DNA of 64,000 nt from Saccharomonospora piscinae (GCF_005862235.1 NZ_VCEK01000005.1:1-64000), one strand, 5' to 3'. Counted from the stretch's first letter, positions 26,998 to 35,414 are shown. A program made the numbers and translations. The notes: generated from the sequence alone by a model not told the origin.

Positions 26998-28262
26998 CGC
27001 CGGTTGCGCAGCGACGGGGCACGGGTCTGGGTGAGCGCGTAGGCGAGGACGAGCAGAGCGGCCCACGGCCACGGTGTGGCGGCGAATCCCGTGGCGGCCA
27101 GTGCCAGTGTGCCCGTCGCGCCCAGGACCGCGGCGGTGACGAGCCGGGCCGGTGAGGCGGAGGCCGCCCGCGGCGTGGTGGTCTCGAATCGGGTGACGGC
27201 ACGTAGCACCGCCCACAACAGCACCGCCGCCGACAGCAGCCAGCCTGGGAGTGTGACCAGCCAACTCGCCGTGCCCGGCTCGGGGGTCGCGAAGCCGAAT
27301 CCCAGCACGGTGATCCCGGTGAGCACTATGAGCGCGGGCATGTGCCACAGGTAGACGCTCATGAACCGGGCGCCGAGCCAGTTCAGGGCCGGGGCGACGG
27401 CGGGGCGCTGTGCCCAGGCATCCAGGGCGGGGCGCAGGGCGAGTACGAGCCCGAGCTGGCCGACCGCCAGCGGCACCAGAACCACAGCGGGCGGGCTCAT
27501 GTTGGACATCGCGGCTCCCGGCATGCCGATCATGCTGGTGGCATACGGTCCGAACGCGACGAGCACGGCCGTGCCGCCGAAGCCCACCGCCGACGCGGCG
27601 AGTGCCGTGCGCCGGGACAGCGACCGCAGCGTGCCGTCGGCGTAGAAGAAGCCGAGCTGGTGTACGGCGAACCACACGAAACCCGCGTTGAGGTAGCCGA
27701 TGTAGGGCACGCCGTCGAACCGGGCGATGTCCACCAGCGCCGCGGCGGCCGTGAGGGCGAGCGGTACCGCCCAGCGCCAGTGCCGATGGGCGTGTTCCAG
27801 TACGGGCGTGACCAGGATCGTGAGCAGGTAGACGCCGAGGAACCAGAGCAGCTGCGCGGCGATGCTCCCGGCGACGGCCACCGGCTGCTCGGCTACCCCG
27901 AACAGCCGCAGTGCCGTCGGCACGGCCAGCCAGACGGCGAGCAACGGCAGCAGCGGGAACAGCAGCCTGCGAAGCCGGCTCGACAGCCAGGCCGTGCTCG
28001 ACGAGGCACGGCCGAGCGAGAGGTGGTTGGCGGCCCCGCCCGCGAAGAAGACCAGCGGCATCACCTGGGACAGCCAGGTCACCACCCACCAGCCCGGCGT
28101 GGTGAAGGCGTTGCCCGTGGCGAGCTGCCCGTCGTCGTAGGACAGCACCGGCATCGTCCAGTGCTGCGCGACGACGGCCACGATGGCGAGGGCGCGGATC
28201 GCGTCGAGGAAACGGTCGCGGGTCGGCACGTCGGTCGCCGCGGACGGCAGGCTCAGCGTCAT
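26883..28262 (-). CDS. acyltransferase 3 family membrane protein
   Basis: The 459-residue product is an integral membrane acyltransferase (AT3 family) with about ten helices, like enzymes that O-acylate surface glycans or secreted compounds. The N-terminal RFLDAIRALAIVAVVAQHW contains the conserved R and H of the first helix, and FFAGGAANHLSL and MSVYLWHMPALI match later family blocks. The last 45 residues, rich in Arg and Ser, lie antisense to the amidohydrolase gene and look like read-through past the domain. The ATG at 28262 was preferred over an upstream ATG at 28331. Confidence 0.8.
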   Translation of the reverse strand: MTLSLPSAATDVPTRDRFLDAIRALAIVAVVAQHWTMPVLSYDDGQLATGNAFTTPGWWVVTWLSQVMPLVFFAGGAANHLSLGRASSSTAWLSSRLRRLLFPLLPLLAVWLAVPTALRLFGVAEQPVAVAGSIAAQLLWFLGVYLLTILVTPVLEHAHRHWRWAVPLALTAAAALVDIARFDGVPYIGYLNAGFVWFAVHQLGFFYADGTLRSLSRRTALAASAVGFGGTAVLVAFGPYATSMIGMPGAAMSNMSPPAVVLVPLAVGQLGLVLALRPALDAWAQRPAVAPALNWLGARFMSVYLWHMPALIVLTGITVLGFGFATPEPGTASWLVTLPGWLLSAAVLLWAVLRAVTRFETTTPRAASASPARLVTAAVLGATGTLALAATGFAATPWPWAALLVLAYALTQTRAPSLRNRRHMPSRRAGVSCSTARRNGSPSPGSASAHAATARNWVA

Positions 28263-28377
28263 GCACCGAGCCTGTCGTCTCGGCGTGGCAGGCACAGCGG
28301 TGCGGGCAGGCGTCTTCGGGGTGGGGCTCACTCGCGGCGGACGGTGGGGCCCGCCCTACCGCACCGACCCCTTCCAC

Positions 28378-28836
28378 TCACCACAGTGGACGCAGTGGGA
28401 CGGGTGCGCCGCCTGCCGTGTCGTGGGTGAGGGTGGCGATGTCCGCACGCAGCTGCTCAAGCCGTTCGCTGCCGATGAGCTCCGCCCAGCGCTGCTCGAC
28501 TTCCCGCCACACCTGCGTGACGCGCTGGACGCAGGCCCACCCGCGAGGCGTGAGCGAGACGAGGCGGCTGCGCCGGTCGTGCGGGTGGGGTGTGCGGGCG
28601 ACGTAGCCCCGCCGTTCGAGTTCGTCGACGAGCTGCACGGCGGCCTGCTTGGTGATTCCCAGATGGTCACCGAGCTGCACGGCGGTCGCCGAGCGGTGGA
28701 ACGAGAGGTACTGGAACACGAATCCGTGGGCGGGCCGGACGTCGTCGAAGCCCTCGGCCGCGAGACGGTCGTGCACGTGGTCCATCACGGCACGGAACGC
28801 GGTCGCGAAGAGCATCGGGAGTTCCCCGTCGGCCAT
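28378..28836 (-). CDS. MarR family transcriptional regulator
   Basis: This 152-residue winged-helix protein fits MarR: the dimer helix LPMLFATAFRAVMDHV, the recognition region AVQLGDHLGITKQAAVQLVDELERRGYV, and the wing around RTPHPHDRRSRLVSLT. It very likely represses itself and the divergent cupin gene: a 17-bp palindrome begins three bases upstream of its ATG and covers the -35 box of the cupin promoter. The start at ATG 28836 leaves the palindrome free; an ATG-containing upstream extension to 28896 would read through the operator and is rejected. Confidence 0.85.
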   Translation of the reverse strand: MADGELPMLFATAFRAVMDHVHDRLAAEGFDDVRPAHGFVFQYLSFHRSATAVQLGDHLGITKQAAVQLVDELERRGYVARTPHPHDRRSRLVSLTPRGWACVQRVTQVWREVEQRWAELIGSERLEQLRADIATLTHDTAGGAPVPLRPLW

Positions 28837-28838
28837 AT

Positions 28839-28883
28839 AGTCAACTTCCTTGACTGTTTTGGGAGGGCTCTCTACTGTAGAGA
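28839..28883. promoter_or_regulatory. MarR operators and cupin promoter
   Basis: AGTCAA-N5-TTGACT (28839-28855) is a clean palindrome next to the marR start. Its right arm TTGACT is also a -35 box, 17 bases before TACTGT (28873-28878), which lies in a second perfect palindrome TCTCTACTGTAGAGA (28869-28883). A third half-site, TTGACTAT, occurs at 28896. This arrangement predicts joint repression of marR and the cupin gene. Confidence 0.6.
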
Positions 28884-28917
28884 TAGTAAAGCTCATTGAC
28901 TATTGATGGAGGTTCGC

Positions 28918-29289
28918 ATGGCCGTGGTGACGCGCGCGCAGGCGCCACGATTCGAGCGCACCGGCTTCACGTTTCACCCACTCGCGGTGCCCAGCCGTGG
29001 CTCGACACAGCTTGCCGTGTGGGCGCTCGACGCCGCACCCGGCGCGCGCAGCGAGCGCCACACCGTGGACGTCGAGGAGGTCTTCGTCCTCCACGACGGG
29101 GCGGTGACGATCGAACTGGGGGACACGGCCGAGCCGCTGAGCCCCGGTGACGCCGCGATCGTGCCGCCCGACGTCCCGGTCCGCCTGCACAACACCGGAG
29201 AGGTGCCGGCCTCACTGACCGTGTGTACCTCGGCCGGAATCCGCGGCACGGTCAACGGCGTGAGTATCGATCCGCCCTGGTCGCGGTGA
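28918..29289 (+). CDS. small cupin-domain protein
   Basis: The 123-residue protein is a single conserved cupin barrel. The first cupin motif is in SERHTVDVEEVFVLHDG, with possible metal ligands His and Glu, and the second in LSPGDAAIVPPDVPVRLHN. Such small cupins act as dioxygenases, isomerases or ligand binders; the activity here is not evident. GGAGG precedes the ATG at 28918. It is divergent from marR and under the likely MarR operator, so its ligand or product may relate to the MarR effector. Confidence 0.8.
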   Translation: MAVVTRAQAPRFERTGFTFHPLAVPSRGSTQLAVWALDAAPGARSERHTVDVEEVFVLHDGAVTIELGDTAEPLSPGDAAIVPPDVPVRLHNTGEVPASLTVCTSAGIRGTVNGVSIDPPWSR

Positions 29290-29293
29290 GCGC

Positions 29294-29935
29294 TCAGCGG
29301 CCAAGGTAGGTCAGCACCGCCCGCACCCGCCGGTGCTCGGTGTCGCTGGTCTCCAGGCCGAGCTTCGCGAAGATGTTGCCGATGTGTTTTTCCACCGCGC
29401 CGTGCGACACGACGAGCCGGGCCGCGATGGCGCTGTTGGTCATCCCCTGCGCCATCAGGCCCAGCACCTCGGACTCCCGAGGGGTCAACGACGCCAGCGG
29501 GTCGCGACGGCCACGCGCCATCAGCTGGGCGATCACGTCGGGATCGATCGCGGTGCCTCCCGAGGACACCCGGTGGATCGCGTCGAGGAACTCGGCGACG
29601 TCCGCGACGCGCTCCTTCAACAGGTAGCCCACCCCGCCCGCGCCCGCCGACAGCAGCTCCACGGCGTAGGTCTCCTCGACGTACTGTGAGAGCACCAGCA
29701 CGGGCAGCCCCGGGACCAGCTCCCGGGCCCGCAGCGCCGCTCGCAGTCCCTCGTCCGTGAACGTCGGAGGCATGCGCACGTCCACGAGCGCGAGATCCGG
29801 ACGGTGGGTCTCCACTGCCGCGACCAGGTGGTCACCATTGTCCACAGCGGCCACGGTGGTGATCCCGTCGTCGGCGAGCAGTCGTTGCACCCCCTCGCGC
29901 AGCAGGACGGCGTCCTCGGCGATGACCACTCGCAT
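29294..29935 (-). CDS. LuxR-family response regulator (NarL type)
   Basis: The 213-residue protein has an N-terminal receiver domain (acidic patch AED, phosphorylation site in LALVDVRMPP, lysine in LLKERV) and a C-terminal LuxR helix-turn-helix (LTPRESEVLGLMAQGMTNSAIAARL region). It is the output of the kinase encoded 27 bases upstream on the same strand. Its targets are unknown; the operon with the sensor protein is the first candidate. The cupin gene converges with only four bases between the stops. Confidence 0.9.
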   Translation of the reverse strand: MRVVIAEDAVLLREGVQRLLADDGITTVAAVDNGDHLVAAVETHRPDLALVDVRMPPTFTDEGLRAALRARELVPGLPVLVLSQYVEETYAVELLSAGAGGVGYLLKERVADVAEFLDAIHRVSSGGTAIDPDVIAQLMARGRRDPLASLTPRESEVLGLMAQGMTNSAIAARLVVSHGAVEKHIGNIFAKLGLETSDTEHRRVRAVLTYLGR

Positions 29936-29962
29936 ACGTGCTCCCCAGGTGCTGTGCCCAGC

Positions 29963-31147
29963 TCACCACGTACACGGCAGGTCCGCTCTCACGACCGTGG
30001 GGCCGCCGGGTGGGCTGACGACGGAAACGGTGCCGTCTATGGTGGCAGCCCGGTCGGCCAGCCCGGCGAGGCCACCGTCGCGGCGCAGGGACGCGCCGCC
30101 CCGGCCGTTGTCGGTGACCTCCACGACGACCCGTTCCGCCTCGCGCCACACCGCGACCCGCGCGTGGCCGGCGCCCGAGTGTTTGGCGATGTTGGTGAGC
30201 GACTCGCCCACGATGAAGTACGCGGTGGTCTCCACCGCGGCCGGTGGGCGGGGCTCCACGTCGACCGAGACGTCCACCGGCACCGGCGACTTCGCGGCCT
30301 GCGCCGACAACGCCGCGTCGAGTCCCCGGTCGGCCAGCACGGCCGGGTAGATCCCCCTGGCGAGGTCGCGCAGCTCCGACACGGCGAGCTTCGCATCCGT
30401 GTGCGCCTCGTCGATCAGCTCGCGCAGGGCGTCGGGGGCGGCCGGGTCACCGACCTTCGCCCTGGCCCTGCCGAGCGTCATGGCCACCGAGACCAGCCGC
30501 TGCTGCGCGCCGTCGTGCAGGTCGCGTTCGATGCGGCGGCGCTCGGCCTCGGCGGCGTCCACGCCGCGCGCCCTGGACGCCTGGAGCCGTTGCGCCTTCG
30601 CCTCGGCGCGGCGGGCCCTCGGCGGGCCGAGCAGGGCGTGCGCGAGCTGCGCGTGCAGCCAGCCCAGCGACGGCACCACCCAGATCGCCACGGGAACCAG
30701 CACGATGCCCACCAGCCCGACCGCGAACTCGATGACTCCCAGCGGGAACGCGATCATCAGGTAGCCGAGATCCCGCCAGGTGGTCGGGTCCGTGAGCCGG
30801 GTCAGCCACCGGCGCACCCAGCCGCCGACCTCGGGCGCCCGTTCCGTGCGGGGGATCTCGACCGGCAGCGTCGCCCGCACCCAACGTCGTTCGAGGTCGC
30901 CGAAGCCGCGGACGAGCCACGTGGTGGCCATGAGGATCGGGATACCGACCCAGATCACCGTCGTGGCGGCCCCCACCAGCGCGCCGCACACGATGAGCAC
31001 GAACTGCACCAGCCGCAGCGGGAAGCTCGCCACCATGAACAGCAGCGCCCGCAACGTCCGGGCGAGTCCCGGTCCGGCGCCGGTGTCGCCAGGTGCGGAT
31101 CTCGCGTCCGGCACGTGCGGGTCCTCCGTCGTCGCTATGGCGTTCAT
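29963..31147 (-). CDS. sensor histidine kinase with N-terminal membrane sensor domain
   Basis: The 394-residue kinase begins with a membrane sensor module of the PF13796 kind (four helices, with the signature TWRDLGYLMIAFPLGV between pairs). A HisKA_3 dimerisation helix follows (RRRIERDLHDGAQQRLVSVAM, phosphorylated His within DLHDGAQQ), then an ATPase domain with ESLTNIAKHS and DNGRGG. It phosphorylates the NarL-type regulator downstream. Its start overlaps the stop of the preceding sensor-only gene by four bases, so three proteins are made together. The signal is unknown. Confidence 0.9.
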   Translation of the reverse strand: MNAIATTEDPHVPDARSAPGDTGAGPGLARTLRALLFMVASFPLRLVQFVLIVCGALVGAATTVIWVGIPILMATTWLVRGFGDLERRWVRATLPVEIPRTERAPEVGGWVRRWLTRLTDPTTWRDLGYLMIAFPLGVIEFAVGLVGIVLVPVAIWVVPSLGWLHAQLAHALLGPPRARRAEAKAQRLQASRARGVDAAEAERRRIERDLHDGAQQRLVSVAMTLGRARAKVGDPAAPDALRELIDEAHTDAKLAVSELRDLARGIYPAVLADRGLDAALSAQAAKSPVPVDVSVDVEPRPPAAVETTAYFIVGESLTNIAKHSGAGHARVAVWREAERVVVEVTDNGRGGASLRRDGGLAGLADRAATIDGTVSVVSPPGGPTVVRADLPCTW

Positions 31148-31833
31148 CCTGCCACCGGTGCCACCGGCACGGTGCCCAGCTCGTCGAGTTCGCGCTCGCG
31201 GGCCGCCGTGGGGCCCAGCATGAGCCGCGCGAAGCGGGCGTGCGCGGCGCCGAGTCCTCGCGTCAGCAGCGCCGCGGCCACCGCGAACAGCAGACCCAGC
31301 GCCGACCACGGCAGCGCCGATCCCACCGAGTCGACGGTCACCCAGCGCAGGTGCTCGTCGTACGACGGGAAGTGCCAGACACCGTCCGGAAGGAACCGGT
31401 AGTAGATCGGCAGCGCCAGTAGCGCCAGTGAGACCGCCCAGGTCGCCACCATGATGACGAACTCGGCGATGCCCAGCGGCAACAGCAGGAACAGGTAGCC
31501 GTACTCGCGCCAGGTCGCCGAGTCGGTCAGCCGGGTCCGCCACCGGCCGCGCCACGAGCCCTCGGGCAGTGGCCTCCTCGGTGAGGGAACGAACGTGCCC
31601 AGCAACGCGTAGACCCTGGCGCGTTCCAGATGTCCTGCCGCGCGGGTGACCAGCACGGTCGCCGCGATGATCGGCAGGCCGACCCACACGATCGCGGTCG
31701 CGGTCCCCACCGCGGTCATCGTCACCAGAACGACGAACGACGCGATGCCGAGCGGGAAGCTCAGCAACAGAAAGACCAGCGATCCGCCGATCGACGGCCG
31801 TGCGGTGTCGTGGGAGTGCGCTGCGGTGGACAT
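31144..31833 (-). CDS. stand-alone membrane sensor-domain protein
   Basis: The 229-residue protein is the same membrane sensor module as in the kinase, without kinase parts. It has the helix pair LVFLLLSFPLGIASFVVLV, then TWREYGYLFLLLPLGIAEFV, a second pair, and a short C-terminal tail LMLGPTAARERELDELG resembling the region just before the kinase helix. It may be an auxiliary signal receptor that pairs with the kinase, arising by duplication and truncation. The ATG at 31833 is the first methionine of the domain, and the stop overlaps the kinase start. Confidence 0.75.
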   Translation of the reverse strand: MSTAAHSHDTARPSIGGSLVFLLLSFPLGIASFVVLVTMTAVGTATAIVWVGLPIIAATVLVTRAAGHLERARVYALLGTFVPSPRRPLPEGSWRGRWRTRLTDSATWREYGYLFLLLPLGIAEFVIMVATWAVSLALLALPIYYRFLPDGVWHFPSYDEHLRWVTVDSVGSALPWSALGLLFAVAAALLTRGLGAAHARFARLMLGPTAARERELDELGTVPVAPVAG

Positions 31834-31910
31834 GGTTCGAGCCCTTTCGCCGTGGAACAGCTCCCAGCCTCGGGGAGCGTGGCGGCGGAGACAATCGTGC
31901 CTGCCGGTGA

Positions 31911-31940
31911 CGCCGGGGTGGGGTTGCCCCCACCCCGGCG
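31911..31940. repeat. perfect 13-bp hairpin upstream of ssrA
   Basis: CGCCGGGGTGGGG (31911-31923) pairs with CCCCACCCCGGCG (31928-31940) around the loop TTGC. It lies between the divergent sensor gene and ssrA. It may be part of the sensor-gene leader or stop read-through towards ssrA; there is no T-tract. Confidence 0.5.
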
Positions 31941-32018
31941 AAGCGGAGGGCGCGGGAATTATCGACTTGCCCCCCGCGTTATCCTGGATGCAACGATCGA
32001 CACGAGATCGATGATCAA

Positions 32019-32388
32019 GGGGGTGAACGGTTTCGACTCTGGACGTTGATCCAGGGGAAGCGTGCCGGTGCAGGCAACGACCACCGAAAGCGTCGTCGCA
32101 ACTAAAATAAGCGCCAAGACGAACAGTCAGCGCGACTTCGCCCTCGCCGCCTGAGCGACGGTGAAGTCTGTCGGCCCGGGTAAGCCTCCGTCCCGGTCTG
32201 CCGGCATCAGCTAGGAGGCTCACCGCCGGTCCCGGCCACGGGGACCGGTTGGGAAACTCACAGTGGCTGGGCCCGTCACACCGGCTTGTTCGCGTGACCG
32301 GTGGGGCCGAGTAGAGGCACAGCGAACTGCGCACGGAGAAGCCCTGGAAAGGCGGCAGAGGACCCGGGTTCGATTCCCGGCACCTCCA
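32019..32388 (+). ncRNA. ssrA: transfer-messenger RNA (tmRNA)
   Basis: The 5' end GGGGGTGAACGGTTTCGAC and the 3' end GGGTTCGATTCCCGGCACC form the tRNA-like domain; GGGGGTG pairs with CACCTCC with one G-U pair. The tag frame from GCC at 32113 reads AKTNSQRDFALAA and stops at TGA 32152-32154, ending in the usual ALAA degradation signal. The CCA end is not encoded (the sequence continues ACG). tmRNA rescues stalled ribosomes together with SmpB, whose gene is about 6 kb upstream. TATCCT at 31980 is a possible -10 box. Confidence 0.95.
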
Positions 32389-32456
32389 CGTTGGAGGTAC
32401 TACCCGCCCACGGCGCCTGAGGGTGCCGGAGTAGTACCGCGACGCGAGAACGCGAG

Positions 32457-32489
32457 GAAGGCCACCCGTCTCACGGGTGGCCTTCTTTT
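32457..32489 (+). terminator. terminator downstream of ssrA
   Basis: A perfect 13-bp stem (32457-32469 against 32473-32485) with a CTC loop is followed by TTTT. A further inverted repeat GGTACTAC/GTAGTACC (32396-32438) lies between it and the tmRNA. Confidence 0.8.
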
Positions 32490-32517
32490 CGTTCCGGGCC
32501 CGCTGGTGCGCCTTGTC

Positions 32518-33453
32518 TCACTCTCCGTGTCGTGTGCGGTGGGCGGCTGTCAGGCGTCGGCATGCGGACGCGGCGACCTCCGCGAGCGGCTCGCTCAACG
32601 TCTCGTCCTCATATCGCGTGCCCCGGGTGAATGCCGCGATGACAAGCGGGCTGCCGTCGGGCGTCCAGGTGATGCCGACGTCGTTGCGGACCCCGTACCA
32701 ACCCGAACCGGTCTTGTCCGCCAGCGTCCAGTTCGCCGGGACACCGGAGCCGAAGACCGGACCCGCGGTCCGGTTCGCCAGCATCCAGGTGCGGAGTCGT
32801 TTCCTTGCCGACTCGTCGAGCGCCCTGCCCAGCACCAGTGCAGCGTATGTGCGCGCGATCGCCCGCGCCGACGTCGTATCCCGTTCGTCTCCCGGCGTTC
32901 CGGTGCTCATCTCCGGCTCCCACCGGTCGACCCGCGTAACCCGGTCGCCGAGCGAGCGCGCGAAGCCGGTGACGGCCGCGGGGCCGCCGAACTCCCGCAT
33001 GAGGACGTTGGCGGCGGTGTTGTCGCTCACCGTCACGGTCGCTTCCGCCAGTTGCGCGACGGTCAGGCCGTTTCGGACGGTCTGCTCGGTGACCGGAGAG
33101 TTGATCACCAGCTCGTCGGTGCTCCAGGTGAGCCTGCGATCCATGACCGACACCGGAAGATCGCGCAGGACCTGCGCCGCAAGCAGGACCTTGAACACCG
33201 AGCAGATGGGGAACCGCTCGTCCGGCCGATGCTCGAGGCTCTGCCCAGTGCGCATATTGGTCGCCAGCACACCGATGCGCCGCTCGTACGTCCGTTCCAG
33301 CTTCGCGAACTCGGCGTCCACCCGTGGTTCGCGACCCGGCCGCCACGCCGACGTGCTCTCGGCCACCGCCGTCGCAGGTAAGCCGAACGTCACGGCTCCC
33401 GCCGCCGCGCCAGCCAGCAGGGCACGCCTGCTCAGTCCATCACCGCTGTTCAT
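32518..33453 (-). CDS. blaL: class A beta-lactamase, Tat-exported
   Basis: This 311-residue enzyme hydrolyses beta-lactam antibiotics in the cell-wall space. All active-site elements are present: Ser85-Val-Phe-Lys88, SDN at 143-145, a glutamate at 179 in RWEPE, and KTG at 247-249. The N-terminus SRRALLAGAAAGAVTFGLP is a Tat signal with twin arginines. A cysteine precedes the active serine (CSVFK). The ATG at 33453 faces a divergent LysR gene, with a LysR-type operator between them, so expression is probably inducible by beta-lactams as in Streptomyces cacaoi, where the blaL name originates. Confidence 0.9.
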   Translation of the reverse strand: MNSGDGLSRRALLAGAAAGAVTFGLPATAVAESTSAWRPGREPRVDAEFAKLERTYERRIGVLATNMRTGQSLEHRPDERFPICSVFKVLLAAQVLRDLPVSVMDRRLTWSTDELVINSPVTEQTVRNGLTVAQLAEATVTVSDNTAANVLMREFGGPAAVTGFARSLGDRVTRVDRWEPEMSTGTPGDERDTTSARAIARTYAALVLGRALDESARKRLRTWMLANRTAGPVFGSGVPANWTLADKTGSGWYGVRNDVGITWTPDGSPLVIAAFTRGTRYEDETLSEPLAEVAASACRRLTAAHRTRHGE

Positions 33454-33493
33454 CGTGGGCCTCCCGGTCCGTTCGATCCACACCGGCCGTTGG

Positions 33494-33585
33494 TGTCGAC
33501 TCGGCCGCTGTGCGTCGACACGGTGGCAGCGCGCATGCCGCCACGTCCAAGGACGGACACGCATGGCTCCATGTCGTCACGACAT
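33494..33585. promoter_or_regulatory. LysR (BlaA) operator region between blaL and blaA
   Basis: ATGTCGTCACGACAT (33571-33585) is a perfect 15-bp palindrome with the T-N11-A form of LysR sites. A second inverted repeat, TGTCGAC/GTCGACA (33494-33520), lies nearer blaL and shares the TGTCG core. Binding of the LysR protein to both is inferred. Confidence 0.6.
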
Positions 33586-33621
33586 ACGACACGTGGCGTG
33601 GAGTAGGCGATACTGCGCAGC

Positions 33622-34500
33622 GTGGATCTGGTGCTCCATCTCCGAGGTTTCGTCGCCGTCGCCGAAGAACTCAGCGTCTCCGAGGCGGCGTTCCGGCTCG
33701 GTGTCGACCAGCCGCTGCTGAGCCGCCGGCTCCGTACCCTCGAACGCGAACTGGACGTCGAGTTGATCGACCGGTCGCGGCGGCGGATCGCGCTGACCCC
33801 CGATGGCGCCACGCTCCTCCCACGCGCCCGCCACCTCGTCGAGCAGGCCGATCATCTCGTACGGAGCGTCCGCGCGGCCGACACGGCTGCGGTCACACTG
33901 GCCGTTCCGCCGGAATGCGACCCGGAAGCCCTTGCTCGACTGCTGGCGCTGCTCGACGGGGCGGACATCACCGTCGAACTCACCCCGGCCCGGGCAGGTG
34001 AACAAGGCCCTGACAGTTCGTGGACGGTGGAGGCCTGCGACCCGGCCTCAGCACTCTGGGCGGTGCACCTCGGCGCCGCGGGCGAGTTCGGCCGTGAACC
34101 CAAGCCGCTGCGGCTCAGTACGCTGCGACCACGGCGGGGCGGGCCCGCTCGTCGCCTCCTCGTGCTGCCGCACGACCTGGTGCCACCCCGCGACGAACGG
34201 CTGTACGCGGCGGCCGATGCCGCGGGCCTGTCCCCGGCGCTCATGCACGCCCCGGTGCCCCACGTCGCGGTGTCCGAAGCGCTCGCCGGTCGTGCGACCC
34301 TCCTCTGCACAGCCCGGGAGGCCCGCACCCACGGCCTGTCCTGGGCGCCGCTGACCGATCCACCGCTGCGGCGTGGCTACTGCCTCGTCGAACGCGGTCC
34401 GCTGCCGTCCCCTCTCACACGAGGCCCGCTGCGGGACCACGCACTGGGTCTCATCGGGGCCGCGCTGGGCACCGCGCCGATGTCGGAGGACGCGGCATGA
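33622..34500 (+). CDS. blaA: LysR family regulator of beta-lactamase expression
   Basis: The 292-residue protein has the LysR helix-turn-helix (GFVAVAEELSVSEAAFRLGVDQPLLSRRLRTLERELDVELI) followed by a shortened effector domain. Its position, divergent from a class A beta-lactamase gene and overlapping a blaB-like gene by four bases (ATGA), is that of BlaA in the Streptomyces cacaoi system, where it activates beta-lactamase transcription. The GTG at 33622 is preceded by GATACT at a leaderless-like spacing. The effector domain is divergent, so ligand identity cannot be judged. Confidence 0.8.
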   Translation: MDLVLHLRGFVAVAEELSVSEAAFRLGVDQPLLSRRLRTLERELDVELIDRSRRRIALTPDGATLLPRARHLVEQADHLVRSVRAADTAAVTLAVPPECDPEALARLLALLDGADITVELTPARAGEQGPDSSWTVEACDPASALWAVHLGAAGEFGREPKPLRLSTLRPRRGGPARRLLVLPHDLVPPRDERLYAAADAAGLSPALMHAPVPHVAVSEALAGRATLLCTAREARTHGLSWAPLTDPPLRRGYCLVERGPLPSPLTRGPLRDHALGLIGAALGTAPMSEDAA

Positions 34501-35414
34501 CTACGCCGCCGATGTCCGGTGATTCGCCCGAACTACTCTCGTTGGCCGATCACATCTGGCACCGCTGGCGAAGCGTCCGGGTCCACGGTGGCTTCGTGGC
34601 ACGCAACATCGACACCGGTCGGCAGCTGTGTGTCGCTCCCGACCGGCCGTGGCCACTGGCCTCGATCGCCAAGGTACCGCTCGCTCTCGTCGTCGCCGAC
34701 CGCGTCGCACGGGGTGAGCTGGGCGGAGACACGGCGGTCACCCTCCAGCCGGCCGGCCGCAGCCCCGGCCCCACGGGTTTCTCCGCCTTCCGGCACCCGG
34801 CGACGTGCGCGATCGACGATCTGCTGCTCCAGATGATCACGGTCAGTGACAACGCCGCCGCGGACGCCCTGTTCGAACTCGTCCCGCCCGCCGACGTCAC
34901 CTCCCGACTCCGGTACTGGGGAGTCGACGCGATCCACGTTCGCCATCCGATGCGGCTGATGTACGAGGCGGCGACACGGGTCGCGGGCCCCGATTTCACG
35001 CTCGGCCGCCGCCTCGCGGTGGAAGGTTCCCGCGCAGGTGGCGGCCACGTGATCGACTCACTCGACGTGCATCGTGCGACCGTCGGCTCGGCCGGGGCAC
35101 TCGTCGAGCTGCTCTGCCGCATATGGACCGACGACGTCGCCTCTCCCGCGGCGACCGCCACCGTCCGCGACGCGATGGCGAAGCAGCCTGCCAGTCCCCG
35201 AATCGGCGCCGACCTCCAGGCCGACGACGTCGCCATCGCGGCCAAAACCGGATCGTTTCTGACGTTGCGTCACGAGATCGGCGTAGTCGAGTACGGCACC
35301 TCCAGGGTCGCGATCGCCGCGCTGACCGTCTCGGAGCGCATCGCCCGTATTCAGCAGGACGTCGATCTGGCCGTCGGCGCGGCGGCGCGGGACGCCGTGG
35401 AAGCCCTGGCCTGA
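34497..35414 (+). CDS. blaB: BlaB-like serine penicillin-recognising protein
   Basis: The 305-residue product has a class A beta-lactamase fold with Ser56-Ile-Ala-Lys59, SDN at 117-119 and KTG at 250-252, but no signal peptide and no clear counterpart of the deacylating glutamate (Glu166). BlaB of Streptomyces cacaoi is a cytoplasmic protein of this type needed with BlaA for beta-lactamase induction. The ATG overlaps the blaA stop, so both are co-translated. The likely role is sensing a beta-lactam or a cell-wall fragment inside the cell; hydrolysis would be slow or absent. This is inference from motif pattern and order. Confidence 0.75.
   Translation: MTTPPMSGDSPELLSLADHIWHRWRSVRVHGGFVARNIDTGRQLCVAPDRPWPLASIAKVPLALVVADRVARGELGGDTAVTLQPAGRSPGPTGFSAFRHPATCAIDDLLLQMITVSDNAAADALFELVPPADVTSRLRYWGVDAIHVRHPMRLMYEAATRVAGPDFTLGRRLAVEGSRAGGGHVIDSLDVHRATVGSAGALVELLCRIWTDDVASPAATATVRDAMAKQPASPRIGADLQADDVAIAAKTGSFLTLRHEIGVVEYGTSRVAIAALTVSERIARIQQDVDLAVGAAARDAVEALA

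Noticed and set aside
27342-28430. Plus-strand frame of 362 codons
   Set aside because: It is antisense to the acyltransferase gene, rich in Gly, Arg and Gln, with no hydrophobic core. The minus-strand frame has clear membrane helices.
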